DNA of 64,000 nucleotides. Origin: Gilliamella sp. wkB7. GTDB taxonomy: Bacteria > Pseudomonadota > Gammaproteobacteria > Enterobacterales > Orbaceae. The notes below the pieces were generated by a model. That model was not told the DNA's origin, did not search any database, and was given only the letters and a program-made list of their open reading frames with translations. This document shows positions 1-9,368 of the stretch, one piece after another. The stretch's first letter is position 1. Every line of letters starts with the position of its first letter. The stretch is taken from NCBI RefSeq assembly GCF_001693435.1, contig NZ_CM004509.1:1736001-1800000 (forward strand). Reading direction: 5' to 3'. Both the position numbers and the translations under genes were made by a program.

Positions 1-1047
1 ATTTTGGCGGGCTTTTTACCGGGAGTATTACTTACTTATTTTGGGAAAGATAATGCTATATCGTTTTTTTACGCCAGTTTAGTATTTTCTGTTTTATGCT
101 CTTTTGCTCTTTGTATGGTGTACTTATTTACTTGGGAAAGACCAAAAGAGCTTAAATCTAAAGAAGCTTTACAAGCTGAACAAGAAGCCGCTTCATTATC
201 ATTTAAAGAAAGTATTCGTCATTTAATTATTGAACTCCTATCTACATTTAAAATCAAAATTTTTAGACAGCATTTAGGTATGTATTTAGGTGGGTATATT
301 GCACAAGATGTTTTTAATGCAGTATTTACTTACTATGTAATTTTTGTGTTATTACAAGAACCGACAGTTGCATCTATGCTAGTTGGTACTATGTCTATAA
401 CACAGTTTGTTGCGGTATTAGGTATGATGCCGTTATGTATTAAATATGGACCAGCACCTGCATATCGCGGTGTTATCACCATTTTTGGTATTAGTTGCTT
501 AGCTTATGGTGTGATTTGGTATTACAACTTAAGTAATATTCATACACTATTGGTTATTGTATCAGCGATAGCTGGATTGGGGCGCGGAGGTATCAACTAT
601 GTCCCTTGGAATATCTATACTTATATATCTGATGTGGATGAAATTATTACTGGTAAACGTCGCGAAGGAATTTTTGCCGGTGTAATGACTTTTACACGGA
701 AAGCTTCTCAAGCAGGGGCGGTAATGTTAATTGGTATTTGTTTACAATACTCAGGGTTTGTTAAAGGGCAAAATGAGCAACCACCAGCGGTATCACAAGC
801 TATTTTAATCTTATTAGTCGTTGGAACTATCTTTGTTTTAACTTTAGGTTTTTTGATTTCATTAAAATTTAAACTTAATTTGAAAACTCACAAAATATTA
901 ATTGATGAAATTAATAATATAAAAGGAATTGGAACAAATTCAGAGAAAAGAATTAGTGATAAAGGTAAACCTATTGTTGAAATGTTGACTGGAATGCCAG
1001 TTGCCAAACTTTGGGGCAATAATAATATTGGTTATAAAGCTAAATAA
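1..1047 (+). CDS. GPH-family sugar:cation symporter, 3' part (5' end outside window)
   Basis: Inner-membrane symporter of the glycoside-pentoside-hexuronide:cation family (MelB/YicJ type), 12 transmembrane helices when complete. The reading frame is open to base 1 (first codon att), so the start lies outside the window; about 348 codons remain of a family length of 450-500, so roughly the first three or four helices are missing. Hydrophobic segments alternate along the whole fragment, and the family-typical loop RREGIFAGVMTFTRKASQA lies before a late helix. The tail after the last helix is polar. The next gene, 48 bp downstream on the same strand, is a GH105 unsaturated-uronyl hydrolase, so the likely substrate is an unsaturated galacturonate or rhamnogalacturonan oligomer; substrate is inferred from context only. 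Confidence 0.85.
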   Translation: MLAGFLPGVLLTYFGKDNAISFFYASLVFSVLCSFALCMVYLFTWERPKELKSKEALQAEQEAASLSFKESIRHLIIELLSTFKIKIFRQHLGMYLGGYIAQDVFNAVFTYYVIFVLLQEPTVASMLVGTMSITQFVAVLGMMPLCIKYGPAPAYRGVITIFGISCLAYGVIWYYNLSNIHTLLVIVSAIAGLGRGGINYVPWNIYTYISDVDEIITGKRREGIFAGVMTFTRKASQAGAVMLIGICLQYSGFVKGQNEQPPAVSQAILILLVVGTIFVLTLGFLISLKFKLNLKTHKILIDEINNIKGIGTNSEKRISDKGKPIVEMLTGMPVAKLWGNNNIGYKAK

Positions 1048-1095
1048 ATGAGTGTTAGTTGTTTTTATATAAATTTAATCAAAGGATGAGAAGAG

Positions 1096-2235
1096 ATGCA
1101 AATATTTCCTGTAAAACATAGTAAATTGCTCTGTAAACCTGAGTACTTAATTTCTAGAACTGAGTTGCAAGAATTAATTCACAACATTATAAATAATTTA
1201 ATTAATATAAAGGATGAAACAGGTGAATTTTTATTGCGCTTGGACGATGGACGAATTATTGATACTAAAGGTTGGGATGGATGGGAATGGACTCATGGTA
1301 TTGGTCTTTATGGCATGTACCAATTTTATCAACAGACTGGCGATAAGACTACGTTAGACATTATTGATAATTGGTTTAAGCGACGTTTATCTGAGGGTAC
1401 ACCAACTAAAAATGTAAATACTGTATGCCCATTTCTAACATTAGCTTACCGTTATGAAGAAACTAAAAATCCAGTTTTTCTACCATATTTAGAACGCTGG
1501 GCAGATTGGGTAATGTATGAGATGCCTCGAACTAAATTTAAAGGTTTACAACATATCGTTTATAACAATGAAAATCATCAACAACTTTGGGATGATACAT
1601 TGATGATGAGCGTATTACCTATTGCCAAAATTGGTAAATTACTCAATAAACCTCAATACATTCAAGAAGCAATTTATCAAATATTAATTCACATTCAATA
1701 TTTAATGGATCGTCAAACAGGTCTTTGGTTCCATGGTTGGACTTTTGAAGGTAATCATAATTTTGCTAAAGCAAGATGGGCCAGAGGAAACAGCTGGTTA
1801 ACCATAGTGATTCCTGAATTTATTGAATTACTTGATCTTCAGGAACATGATCCTATTGGTAAAATGTTGATTGAAGTTTTAAATGCTCAAGTTGAAGCAT
1901 TAGCCAAATATCAAGATGAAAGTGGTTTATGGCATACCATTATTGATGATGCTACCTCGTATTTGGAAACATCAGCAACTGCAGGTTTTGCCTATGGGAT
2001 ATTAAAATCAATAAGAAAACGTTATATATCTGATGATTACAAAGTTATTGCTGAAAAAGCAATTAAAGGTGTAATGGCAAACATTAATGATGAAGGTACA
2101 CTCTTAAATGTTTCATTTGGAACAGCAATGGGTAACGATCTGGAGTATTATAAAAATATTCCACTAACATCGATGCCATACGGACAATCTATGGCGATTT
2201 TATGTTTAACAGAATATTTAAGAGTCTTTATTTAA
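1096..2235 (+). CDS. Glycoside hydrolase family 105 (unsaturated rhamnogalacturonyl hydrolase, YteR/YesR type)
   Basis: Cytoplasmic hydrolase expected to remove the 4,5-unsaturated uronic acid from oligosaccharides left by pectate or rhamnogalacturonan lyases. It is 379 residues, the usual GH105 length, with no signal peptide. Visible family blocks are WDGWEWTHGIGLYGMYQ (about residues 55-71), LWDDTLMMSVLPIAKIG (about 161-177, containing the Asp pair where the catalytic Asp of YteR lies) and ARWARGNSWL (about 226-235). The start at 1096 follows an aaagga/gagaag ribosome-binding stretch. It probably shares a transcript with the upstream GPH symporter, giving import followed by intracellular cleavage. 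GH88 is the nearest alternative, but GH105 fits the WewdhG-like block better. Confidence 0.85.
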   Translation: MQIFPVKHSKLLCKPEYLISRTELQELIHNIINNLINIKDETGEFLLRLDDGRIIDTKGWDGWEWTHGIGLYGMYQFYQQTGDKTTLDIIDNWFKRRLSEGTPTKNVNTVCPFLTLAYRYEETKNPVFLPYLERWADWVMYEMPRTKFKGLQHIVYNNENHQQLWDDTLMMSVLPIAKIGKLLNKPQYIQEAIYQILIHIQYLMDRQTGLWFHGWTFEGNHNFAKARWARGNSWLTIVIPEFIELLDLQEHDPIGKMLIEVLNAQVEALAKYQDESGLWHTIIDDATSYLETSATAGFAYGILKSIRKRYISDDYKVIAEKAIKGVMANINDEGTLLNVSFGTAMGNDLEYYKNIPLTSMPYGQSMAILCLTEYLRVFI

Positions 2236-2337
2236 ATTGCATAAAATTGATTAGCAATAGGCTTATTATTATTTTTAGGTATAATTATTGCAACCAGTAA
2301 ATTATGTTGTTGAGCCATAAAATAATATAGGTATTGT

Positions 2338-3030
2338 ATGACTAATCAATTAACATGGCATGATGTCATTGGATCCGAGAAAGAAAAACCTTATTTTCAA
2401 CAGATAATGCAATTCGTCGCATCACAACGTGCTGAAAGGAAGATTATTTATCCTCCTCAGCACGATGTTTTTAATGCTTTTCGTTTTACTCCATTTAATG
2501 AAATTAAAGTGGTGATTTTAGGGCAAGATCCTTATCATGGCCCTAATCAAGCGCATGGTCTTTCATTTTCAGTGTTACCAGGTATAAAACCACCACCTTC
2601 TTTATTAAATATTTATAAAGAACTCTCAACTGATATTGAAGGATTTAAAATTCCTTCTCATGGTTACCTTGCCTCTTGGGCAACGCAAGGCGTATTATTG
2701 TTGAACAATGTATTAACTGTTGAGGCCGGCCAGGCTCATTCACACGCGAAAATAGGTTGGGAAACATTTACCGATCACGTAATCGCTGCAATCGATAAAT
2801 ATCTTGAAGGGGTGGTTTTTTTGTTATGGGGATCACCTGCGCAGAAAAAAGGTCAGTTTATTGATCGTCAAAAACATCATGTATTAACTTCCGTTCATCC
2901 ATCGCCATTGTCTGCACATCGTGGTTTTTTTGGTTGTAAGCATTTTTCAAAAGCGAACGATCTTATTCGGCAACAAGGAAAAACACCAATAAATTGGCAA
3001 CCTGTGCTTTTGGAAAATATTAATGAGTAG
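2338..3030 (+). CDS. ung: Uracil-DNA glycosylase
   Basis: Removes uracil from DNA and starts base-excision repair. It is 230 residues, full length for family 1 UDG. The water-activating motif [18 protein letters not shown] (Asp and Tyr of the uracil pocket) lies near residues 62-79 and the minor-groove loop [14 protein letters not shown] near 187-200. The gene starts a two-gene unit: gntR begins 11 bp after its stop. No strong Shine-Dalgarno is visible before the ATG. Confidence 0.97.
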   Translation: MTNQLTWHDVIGSEKEKPYFQQIMQFVASQRAERKIIYPPQHDVFNAFRFTPFNEIKVVILGQDPYHGPNQAHGLSFSVLPGIKPPPSLLNIYKELSTDIEGFKIPSHGYLASWATQGVLLLNNVLTVEAGQAHSHAKIGWETFTDHVIAAIDKYLEGVVFLLWGSPAQKKGQFIDRQKHHVLTSVHPSPLSAHRGFFGCKHFSKANDLIRQQGKTPINWQPVLLENINE

Positions 3031-3041
3031 TATAAAAAAAG

Positions 3042-4046
3042 ATGGTTAGTATAAAAAAACGTCGCACAGGTTTGCAGGAAATAGCTGATTTTATTGGTAT
3101 TAGTAAAATGACAGTAAGCCGTTTTTTACGTGATCCTAATCTTGTATCAAAACCACTTCAGTTACAAATATCAGCAGCAATAGATGAACTTGGCTATATC
3201 CCTAATAAAGCGCCAGATATGCTGTCTAATGCAAAAAGTAATGCGATTGGTGTCTTATTACCATCATTGACCAATCAGGTATTTGCTGATGTATTGAAAG
3301 GCATCGAACTTGTAACAGATAAACATGGTTATCAAACCATGATTGCACACACAGGATATAATCCTGAAAAAGAAGAAATGCGCTTGCGATCGTTACTTGC
3401 TTATAATATTGATGGATTGATACTAACTGAACGAACTCATACCGCTGCAACACGAAAGATGATTGAAATATCAGGTGTACCTGTAGTTGAAATTATGGAT
3501 AGTGTTTCGCCTTGTATTGATATGGCTGTTGGTTTTGATAATTATGAAGTAACTAAAAATATGGTTAATCGCATGATTAAGAAAGGTCATAAACATATCG
3601 CTTATTTTAGTGCGCGTCAGGATGATAGAAGTATTATACGCCAGCAAGGTTATGAACAAGCCATGCGAGACGCAGGACTGTCTACCAAAACTTTTGCGAC
3701 AAAAGAATCTTCATCTTATTCATTAGGTAAGCACTTACTTCATCAGGCCTTGAAGGAGTATCCTCAAATTGATGGTGTTTTTAGTACTAACGATGATTTA
3801 GCGCTTGGGGTATTGTTTGAATGCCAACGGTTAGACATTAAAGTCCCCGAACAATTAGCTATTGCTGGTTTTCATGGGCATGATGTTGGGCAAGTCGTCA
3901 CGCCAAAATTAGCTTCTATTTTGACACCGAGAATTGAAATTGGCCAGAAATCAGCCGAAATGTTATTGAAATGTATTAATGGTAAACAGATTGATCAGAA
4001 TGTAATTGATTTACCTGTTGAGTTTTTAGATGGCGAAAGTATTTAA
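3042..4046 (+). CDS. gntR: LacI-family regulator, gluconate repressor GntR
   Basis: DNA-binding repressor expected to respond to gluconate. It is 334 residues with a LacI-type helix-turn-helix at the N-terminus (LQEIADFIGISKMTVSRFLR, about residues 10-29), a hinge containing GYIPNKAP, and a periplasmic-binding-protein-like effector domain. Long stretches match what I know of E. coli GntR, including IGVLLPSLTNQVFADVLKG, NIDGLILTERTHT and AIAGFHGHD. It lies 11 bp after ung, so it is probably co-transcribed with it; no gluconate kinase or permease is in the window, so its targets are elsewhere. The ribosome-binding site is poor (A-rich only). Confidence 0.9.
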   Translation: MVSIKKRRTGLQEIADFIGISKMTVSRFLRDPNLVSKPLQLQISAAIDELGYIPNKAPDMLSNAKSNAIGVLLPSLTNQVFADVLKGIELVTDKHGYQTMIAHTGYNPEKEEMRLRSLLAYNIDGLILTERTHTAATRKMIEISGVPVVEIMDSVSPCIDMAVGFDNYEVTKNMVNRMIKKGHKHIAYFSARQDDRSIIRQQGYEQAMRDAGLSTKTFATKESSSYSLGKHLLHQALKEYPQIDGVFSTNDDLALGVLFECQRLDIKVPEQLAIAGFHGHDVGQVVTPKLASILTPRIEIGQKSAEMLLKCINGKQIDQNVIDLPVEFLDGESI

Positions 4047-4077
4047 TAACATAGTAGATAACACTGAAATTTAGTTA

Positions 4078-4102
4078 ACCTCATTACATCTAGTAATGAG
4101 GT
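4078..4102. terminator. Hairpin between convergent gntR and DUF805 genes
   Basis: A perfect 10-bp stem (acctcattac / gtaatgaggt) with a 5-nt loop lies between the two convergent stop codons. There is no clear T-run on either side, so its strength as a terminator is uncertain. Confidence 0.45.
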
Positions 4103-4112
4103 CATTGACACA

Positions 4113-4460
4113 TTAAAACCCTTTAGGATTTTCGCCATATTGATTAGTTCCTGGTGTCGAATCTATTAAACAAAAGATGAATAATATAAGACTGCCAAAT
4201 GGAACAAACTGCAGCAATAACCACCAGCCTGATTTGCCTGTATCATGTAGGCGTCGTACGGTAACAGCTAAAGAAGGAAGCAATATTCCCAATAGATATA
4301 TTAAACTCAATATATAATTAAGTCCTAACGCACCATCAAGCAGCATGACAACAAAGCAAATAATACAATTAAATAAAGTATACATCCAATACTCTTTTCG
4401 ACGTGCTCTTCCGCTGAAATTTACATAATTTTTTGTAATACAATCAATAAACCAATCCAT
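4113..4460 (-). CDS. DUF805 small membrane protein (YhaH/YhaI type)
   Basis: Small inner-membrane protein of unknown biochemical role. It is 115 residues with an amphipathic N-terminus containing NFSGRARRKEYWMYTLFN, which is the DUF805 signature start, then about three hydrophobic helices, and the conserved RRLHDTGKSGWW block near residues 69-80. The C-terminus (PGTNQYGENPKGF) is also typical of the family. The start lies just inside an A/T-rich leader with an aggaat-like ribosome-binding stretch on the minus strand. A decayed second copy of this gene lies at 4732-5026. Confidence 0.9.
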   Translation of the reverse strand: MDWFIDCITKNYVNFSGRARRKEYWMYTLFNCIICFVVMLLDGALGLNYILSLIYLLGILLPSLAVTVRRLHDTGKSGWWLLLQFVPFGSLILFIFCLIDSTPGTNQYGENPKGF

Positions 4461-4538
4461 CCTTAAATATTCCTTTTTAATTTAATTAGAAAAAAACCCT
4501 TTCAGGAGTAGGTATTTTAATAAAAAAAAAATAAAAAT

Positions 4539-4574
4539 AAAACTGATTTTTATCATTAAAATCAGTTTTTTTAT
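4539..4574. terminator. Bidirectional hairpin with T-runs
   Basis: A 12-bp stem (aaaactgatttt / aaaatcagtttt, 4539-4550 and 4558-4569) with a 7-nt loop is followed by T's on the plus strand and preceded by a long A-run. A weaker version at about 5095-5135 is its counterpart in the duplicated unit. Confidence 0.55.
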
Positions 4575-4731
4575 TTTAATTTCAATGGTTATACCATCAG
4601 ATTTCTTATTGATTTCAGGTTTACATATAGTAAGAATTTATATTCGTATAATTGCTCAGTGGTTATTTATACCTACTCATTATATCTTCAAAAATAAAAA
4701 TGAGGTCACATGAAAATTATTTAAATAATGA

Positions 4732-5026
4732 CCATATTGATTGAAACTTGATATAAAGTCTTTTAAGAAAAAGATGAGTAATATAATACCGCCAAATGGA
4801 ACTAACTTCAGCAATAACCACCAACCTGATTTATCTATATCATATTAAGCGTCGTACTGAAACCGCTAAAGTGGGGGAGTATATCATAGTCACAATTGAG
4901 TTAAGTCTCAAAGAAATATCAAGCATTACTGTGAAAAAGTAACAATGATAGAAAATAAAATATACATTCTGTTCATCCATTAAAATTTACTTAATCCTTT
5001 GTAATACAATTAATAAACCAATCTAT
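4732..5026 (-). pseudogene. Decayed second copy of the DUF805 gene
   Basis: This stretch aligns base by base with the DUF805 gene at 4136-4460, for instance ccgccaaatggaac, cagcaataaccacca and gcgtcgtac. The position of the start codon reads ATA instead of ATG (5024-5026), the tryptophan/histidine-rich block is interrupted by a stop (the stretch catattaagcgtcg), and there are several small deletions. It cannot encode the protein. Confidence 0.8.
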
Positions 5027-5179
5027 TTTTTTATATTCCTTTTTAATTTAATTAGAAAAAATCCTTTAAATTTTATTTTTTAACAAAAAATTTAAAATAG
5101 AAGTGATTTTTTATCATTAAAATTAATTTTTTATTTTATTGGCAATGGTTATGCTAACAGCTCTCGTATTGATTTCAGG

Positions 5180-5208
5180 TTTTCATAAAGTCAGATTTAT
5201 GTTAGAAT
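5180..5208 (+). promoter_or_regulatory. Possible upp promoter
   Basis: TTTTCA (5180-5185) and TAGAAT (5203-5208) are separated by 17 bp, about 64 bp before the upp start. The -35 is poor. A diverged version of the same tract precedes the fossil upp start in the duplicated unit. Confidence 0.3.
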
Positions 5209-5271
5209 TATCGCTCAGTGGTTATTTATATCTACTAATTATATCTTCCAAAGAATAACACTGAGGCCCCC

Positions 5272-5898
5272 ATGAAAATTGTTGAAGTAAAACATCCTCT
5301 TGTACGTCATAAAATTGGCTTAATGCGTGAACATGATATTAGTACAAAAGATTTCCGTGACCTTGCCAGTGAAGTAGGCAGCTTATTAACTTATGAAGCA
5401 ACGGCGAATCTTCCAACAGAAACTGTAACCATTGAAGGTTGGTGTGGTCCTGTTCAAGTAGAACGCATTAAAGGTAAAAAAATTACTGTAGTGCCAATTT
5501 TGCGAGCAGGCTTAGGTATGATGGATGGTGTATTGGAACATGTACCGAGTGCAAGAATTAGCGTCGTTGGTTTTTATCGTAATGAAGAAACATTAGAACC
5601 AGTCCCTTATTTCCAAAAATTAACTTCTGATATTGAAGAACGAATGGCTTTGGTTGTTGATCCAATGCTTGCAACAGGTGGTTCAATGGTTGCAACTATT
5701 GATCTGCTTAAGAAAGCGGGCTGTAAAAATATCAAAGTATTAGTTTTAGTTGCTGCTCCAGAAGGTATTAAAACACTTGAGCAGGCGCATCCTGATGTCG
5801 AACTTTATACCGCTTCAATTGATGAAAGGCTGAATGATAAAGGCTACATCTTACCAGGGCTTGGTGATGCTGGCGATAAAATATTTGGCACCAAATAA
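5272..5898 (+). CDS. upp: Uracil phosphoribosyltransferase
   Basis: Makes UMP from uracil and PRPP in pyrimidine salvage. It is 208 residues, the same length as the E. coli enzyme. The PRPP-binding loop is [12 protein letters not shown] (about residues 127-138) and the C-terminal uracil-binding segment contains [17 protein letters not shown] ribosome-binding stretch precedes the ATG. It is followed by uraA, giving the usual uptake-plus-salvage pair. Its leader is duplicated upstream, with a fossil start codon at 4710. Confidence 0.97.
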   Translation: MKIVEVKHPLVRHKIGLMREHDISTKDFRDLASEVGSLLTYEATANLPTETVTIEGWCGPVQVERIKGKKITVVPILRAGLGMMDGVLEHVPSARISVVGFYRNEETLEPVPYFQKLTSDIEERMALVVDPMLATGGSMVATIDLLKKAGCKNIKVLVLVAAPEGIKTLEQAHPDVELYTASIDERLNDKGYILPGLGDAGDKIFGTK

Positions 5899-5913
5899 AA
5901 TCTCAAATTTTAG

Positions 5914-5934
5914 ACCGGTTTATCCGGTTTTTTT
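5914..5934 (+). terminator. Weak hairpin with T-run between upp and uraA
   Basis: A 5-bp GC stem (accgg / ccggt) with a 5-nt loop is followed by seven T's. It may reduce read-through from upp into uraA. Confidence 0.45.
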
Positions 5935-5996
5935 ATGCCTATTAATTATTAAATTATTTATGAGCTACATATTAAGTTGAAAAGGAGATTGTCAAC

Positions 5997-7265
5997 GTGG
6001 CAAAAATCACAACAGATGAAGTAAAGCATCAAGCCCTCCAGTCTAAACACTCATGGCAGGACATTTTTACCGGAGCTCAAATGTTATTTGTCGCATTTGG
6101 TGCATTAGTTTTAGTTCCTTTATTAACTGGATTAAACCCAAATGTGGCACTGTTTACAGCTGGTGTTGGTACGCTATTGTTTCAACTTACCACTAAAGGA
6201 AAAGTGCCAGTATTTTTAGCTTCTTCCTTTGCCTTTATTGCACCAATTTCATTTGGTGTAGCGCAGTGGGGAATACCTGCAACGTTAGGCGGTTTAGTTG
6301 CTGCAGGTTTTGTGTTTATGTTTTTTGCTTTTTTAGTAAAAATTAATGGAAATAATGTAATTAACCGAATTTTACCACCCGTAGTGACGGGGCCCATTAT
6401 TATGGTTATTGGTTTATCCCTAGCGCCGGTCGCAGTCGGCATGGCAATGGGTAAAGATAGTGGTTTACCAGCTGAAAACTATCAATTAATTATTATTTCA
6501 ATGGCATCACTCATTACCACTTTAGCTATGGCGATTTGGGCAAAAGGTTTTTTTAAATTAGTACCCATCATTGCTGGGATCATCGTAGGATATACGCTTT
6601 CGTGTTTATTTGGTATTGTCAATTTTCAATCTGTTATTGATGCTCCATGGTTTAAAGTTCCTGATTTCACGTTTCCAACATTTCAATGGCAAGCTATTTT
6701 ATATATGATTCCAATTGTTATTGCACCAACCATTGAACATGTAGGTGATATTATGGCAATTAGTTCTGTTACAGGTAAAGATTATACCCGTGAACCTGGT
6801 TTACAACGTACTTTGTTAGGTGACGGACTCGCAACCTCAACTGCTGGACTTTTGGGGGGGCCACCTTGTATTACTTACGCTGAAGTAATTGGTGCAGTAA
6901 CGTTAACGCGTAATTTTAAAACAAGAGTGATGACGTGGGCTGCAATTTGGGCGATTTTAATGTCTTTTGTTGGAAAAATTGGCGCTTTTTTAAGCTCCAT
7001 TCCAACGGTAGTTATGGGGGGCATTATGGTACTACTGTTTGGGTCAATTGCATCGGTTGGCATCAATATTTTAGTCAAACATAAAGTGGATCTATCCGTT
7101 TCTCGTAATATGTGTATTGTTTCATTGGTATTAGTATTTGGTATTGGTGGAATGATTTTTGATTTTGGCTCTTATGCACTACAAGGAATTAGCTTGTGTG
7201 GTATTTTAGCTATTGTATTAAATTTAATATTACCTCATCACACTAAACCGACCAATATTAGTTAA
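5997..7265 (+). CDS. uraA: Uracil permease UraA (NCS2/nucleobase-cation symporter family)
   Basis: Proton-coupled uracil importer of the inner membrane, 422 residues with about 14 hydrophobic segments. It starts with GTG at 5997, which is placed by a strong aaggaga at 5982-5988. Family marks include the conserved acidic stretch PTIEHVGDIMAISSVTGKDY (about residues 241-260) and the loop GDGLATSTAGLLGGPPCITY. It lies 98 bp after upp, so imported uracil is passed to UPRT for conversion to UMP. Confidence 0.96.
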   Translation: MAKITTDEVKHQALQSKHSWQDIFTGAQMLFVAFGALVLVPLLTGLNPNVALFTAGVGTLLFQLTTKGKVPVFLASSFAFIAPISFGVAQWGIPATLGGLVAAGFVFMFFAFLVKINGNNVINRILPPVVTGPIIMVIGLSLAPVAVGMAMGKDSGLPAENYQLIIISMASLITTLAMAIWAKGFFKLVPIIAGIIVGYTLSCLFGIVNFQSVIDAPWFKVPDFTFPTFQWQAILYMIPIVIAPTIEHVGDIMAISSVTGKDYTREPGLQRTLLGDGLATSTAGLLGGPPCITYAEVIGAVTLTRNFKTRVMTWAAIWAILMSFVGKIGAFLSSIPTVVMGGIMVLLFGSIASVGINILVKHKVDLSVSRNMCIVSLVLVFGIGGMIFDFGSYALQGISLCGILAIVLNLILPHHTKPTNIS

Positions 7266-7279
7266 TCTAAATTAATAGG

Positions 7280-7313
7280 CCGTTAATGATGAATATCATT
7301 AACGGTTTCTTAT
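7280..7313 (+). terminator. Rho-independent terminator of upp-uraA
   Basis: A perfect 11-bp stem (ccgttaatgat / atcattaacgg, 7280-7290 and 7295-7305) with a 4-nt loop, followed by a T-rich stretch. Confidence 0.8.
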
Positions 7314-7735
7314 TCTCATAACTGACTATTTTATTAAATGTTTTTAACTCGATCGTGACTTGATGTAAGTGATGACGTTCTTTGTAATAGTTTGAGTTTT
7401 CAGTAAAGGTTTTAGCTTAATTTTTTCTTTTATTATCATTAAAAGACTTAATCAATATTGATTAGGGAAGTTAGCTATTGTTGTCTCAATAGACTGATTA
7501 ACACCACTCTAGTTATTATATCTCTAACCATTAACTAATCAGATTTTAGAGTAATATTTAGAAAGCCTATAAGTGTTCTTTGTGAAGTTTAGAGTTGGTA
7601 TGAATGATAGTATTTTAATTTAATTGCAATGAATAAAAGATTTTTACTTAATTATTTTATTTTAAATGTTTTAATGAGATAGAAATACCTGAATAAAGTT
7701 AATATCAATTGTTTTTTATTATAATAAAAGAAGTA
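7314..7735. other. Intergenic DNA, no gene seen
   Basis: AT-rich DNA between the uraA terminator and the lysS 3' end. The only structure I see is a perfect 16-bp palindrome (TAATCAATATTGATTA, 7449-7464) of unknown meaning. No convincing coding frame. Confidence 0.6.
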
Positions 7736-7777
7736 TTGTAAAAAAGTTTGAGGTTAACTATACGTTTGAGTATAAAA
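7736..7777 (-). repeat. 42-bp dispersed 3'-end element, copy 1 (after lysS)
   Basis: One of three copies (others 39244-39285 and 49354-49395) that agree at 40 of 42 positions. On the plus strand it holds two direct heptamers GTTTGAG, 18 bp apart start to start, separated by GTTAACTATAC, and a small dyad TATAC/GTATA. Read on the strand of the adjacent gene it ends in CTTTTTTAC. This copy lies 45 bp past the lysS stop, overlapping the foot of the lysS hairpin. Confidence 0.85.
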
Positions 7778-7806
7778 CCTCACCTATCTAATAATAAGTG
7801 AGGTTT
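7775..7806. terminator. lysS 3' hairpin
   Basis: A 9-bp stem (aaacctcac / gtgaggttt, 7775-7783 and 7798-7806) with a 14-nt loop lies just after the lysS stop. On the minus strand it runs directly into the T-rich 42-bp element. Confidence 0.6.
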
Positions 7807-7822
7807 ATTATGGTAAGAAATT

Positions 7823-9337
7823 TTATTTTATTGGACGCATGGTCGGGAATAAAATTACGTCACGAATGGTATGACTGTTAGTAAATAACATTACTGTGCG
7901 ATCGATACCAATACCAAGTCCTGCTGTTGGCGGTAAACCATGTTCAAGAGCAGTGATATAATCATCATCATAGAACATCGCTTCATCATCTCCAGCATCT
8001 TTTTGTGATACTTGATCAGCAAAACGTTGTGCTTGATCTTCAGCATCATTAAGTTCTGAGAATCCGTTACCAATTTCTCGTCCACCAATAAAGAACTCAA
8101 AACGGTCGGTAACAAATGGATTTTCATCGTTACGACGAGCAAGTGGTGATACTTCCGCTGGGTATTCAGTGATAAATGTTGGTTGAATTAAGTTAGCTTC
8201 TGCAACCTCTTCGAAGATTTCTGTAACAACACGACCAAGACCCCAACCTTTTTCAACTTTGATACCAACAGCTTTTGCAATAGCACACGCTTTATCAAAA
8301 TCATCTAAATCGGCATTATTGGTTTCTGGTCGATAATGACAAATAGCTTCGCGCATGGTCATTTTGATGAAAGGTTTTCCAAAATCAAAAGTATGATCGC
8401 CATATTGCACAACAGGATTACCTGTTACCGCAATGGCTAAACGACGGAATAACGACTCAGTTAAAACAATCAGATCTTTATAATCCGCATAAGCCATATA
8501 CATTTCCATCATGGTGAATTCTGGATTATGTCTTGGCGATACTCCTTCATTACGAAAGTTTCGGTTAATCTCAAACACACGTTCAAAACCACCCACTACC
8601 AAACGTTTTAAATAAAGTTCAGGAGCAATACGCAAATACATATCAAGATCGAGCGCATTATGGTGCGTGATAAATGGTTTAGCCGAAGCGCCACCAGGGA
8701 TCACTTGCATCATTGGAGTTTCAACTTCCATAAAGTGGTTTTCAAGCATAAAGTTACGAATTTCTGTTACCACTTTTGAACGAGCAATAAAGGTATTACG
8801 CGACTCTTGGTTAGTGATAAGATCTAGGTAACGTTGACGATAACGCATTTCTTGATCAGCAAGACCATGGAATTTGTCAGGTAATGGGCGTAGTGCTTTA
8901 GTTAACAGACGAATTTCTTCACAGTGGATTGACAGTTCGCCAGTTTTTGTTTTAAACAAATACCCCTTAGCTCCAATGATATCCCCAAGATCCCACTTTT
9001 TAAATTGTTCATTATAAAAATTTTCAGGTAGATCATCACGAGTAACATAAAGTTGGATTTGTCCAGCAACATCTTGCAATGAAACAAACGATGCTTTCCC
9101 CATAATACGGCGCATCATCATTCGACCAGCAACAGTAACGGTAATTTTATTTTCAATTAACTCTTCGTTAGTTTTATCGTCATATAATTTATGAAGATCG
9201 CTTGAAATTGCGTCACGGCGAAAGTCATTAGGGAAAGCAATACCTTGCTCGCGGATATGTGCAAGCTTTTCACGACGTATTGTAAGCTCGTTATTTAACT
9301 CTTCAATATGATTTTGTTGCTCTTGCTGTGTTGACAT
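7823..9337 (-). CDS. lysS: Lysyl-tRNA synthetase, class II
   Basis: Charges tRNA-Lys with lysine. It is 504 residues, full length. The N-terminal OB-fold anticodon-binding domain (about 60-150, containing [19 protein letters not shown]) is followed by the class II core: motif 2 [20 protein letters not shown] (about 262-281) and motif 3 [12 protein letters not shown] (about 475-486). The spacing to prfB is 31 bp, as in the prfB-lysS operon of enterics. Its 3' end carries a hairpin and the 42-bp dispersed element. Confidence 0.97.
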   Translation of the reverse strand: MSTQQEQQNHIEELNNELTIRREKLAHIREQGIAFPNDFRRDAISSDLHKLYDDKTNEELIENKITVTVAGRMMMRRIMGKASFVSLQDVAGQIQLYVTRDDLPENFYNEQFKKWDLGDIIGAKGYLFKTKTGELSIHCEEIRLLTKALRPLPDKFHGLADQEMRYRQRYLDLITNQESRNTFIARSKVVTEIRNFMLENHFMEVETPMMQVIPGGASAKPFITHHNALDLDMYLRIAPELYLKRLVVGGFERVFEINRNFRNEGVSPRHNPEFTMMEMYMAYADYKDLIVLTESLFRRLAIAVTGNPVVQYGDHTFDFGKPFIKMTMREAICHYRPETNNADLDDFDKACAIAKAVGIKVEKGWGLGRVVTEIFEEVAEANLIQPTFITEYPAEVSPLARRNDENPFVTDRFEFFIGGREIGNGFSELNDAEDQAQRFADQVSQKDAGDDEAMFYDDDYITALEHGLPPTAGLGIGIDRTVMLFTNSHTIRDVILFPTMRPIK

Positions 9338-9368
9338 AATTTTACCTTTTATTTATCACCAAGCAGGG

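Larger units (their letters stand above)
4134..5282. repeat. Diverged tandem duplication: DUF805 gene plus upp leader
   Basis: Unit 1 runs from about 4134 to 4720 and unit 2 from about 4731 to 5282. The shared order is: DUF805 coding region on the minus strand, an A/T-rich hairpin, the tract containing tattgatttcaggttt, gctcagtggttatttata, tatatcttc, and finally atgaaaatt, the first codons of upp. In unit 1 this ATG (4710) runs into a stop within a few codons; in unit 2 (5272) it is the true upp start. The offset between units shrinks from 597 bp at the left to 562 bp at the right, so unit 2 has lost about 35 bp net. Confidence 0.8.

Noticed and set aside
4732..5026. Second functional DUF805 gene
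   Set aside because: The start codon is lost and an in-frame stop and deletions interrupt it.
7449..7464. 16-bp perfect palindrome TAATCAATATTGATTA as an operator
   Set aside because: It lies in an AT-rich gap 3' of both neighbouring genes with no promoter beside it; such palindromes arise easily in this composition.
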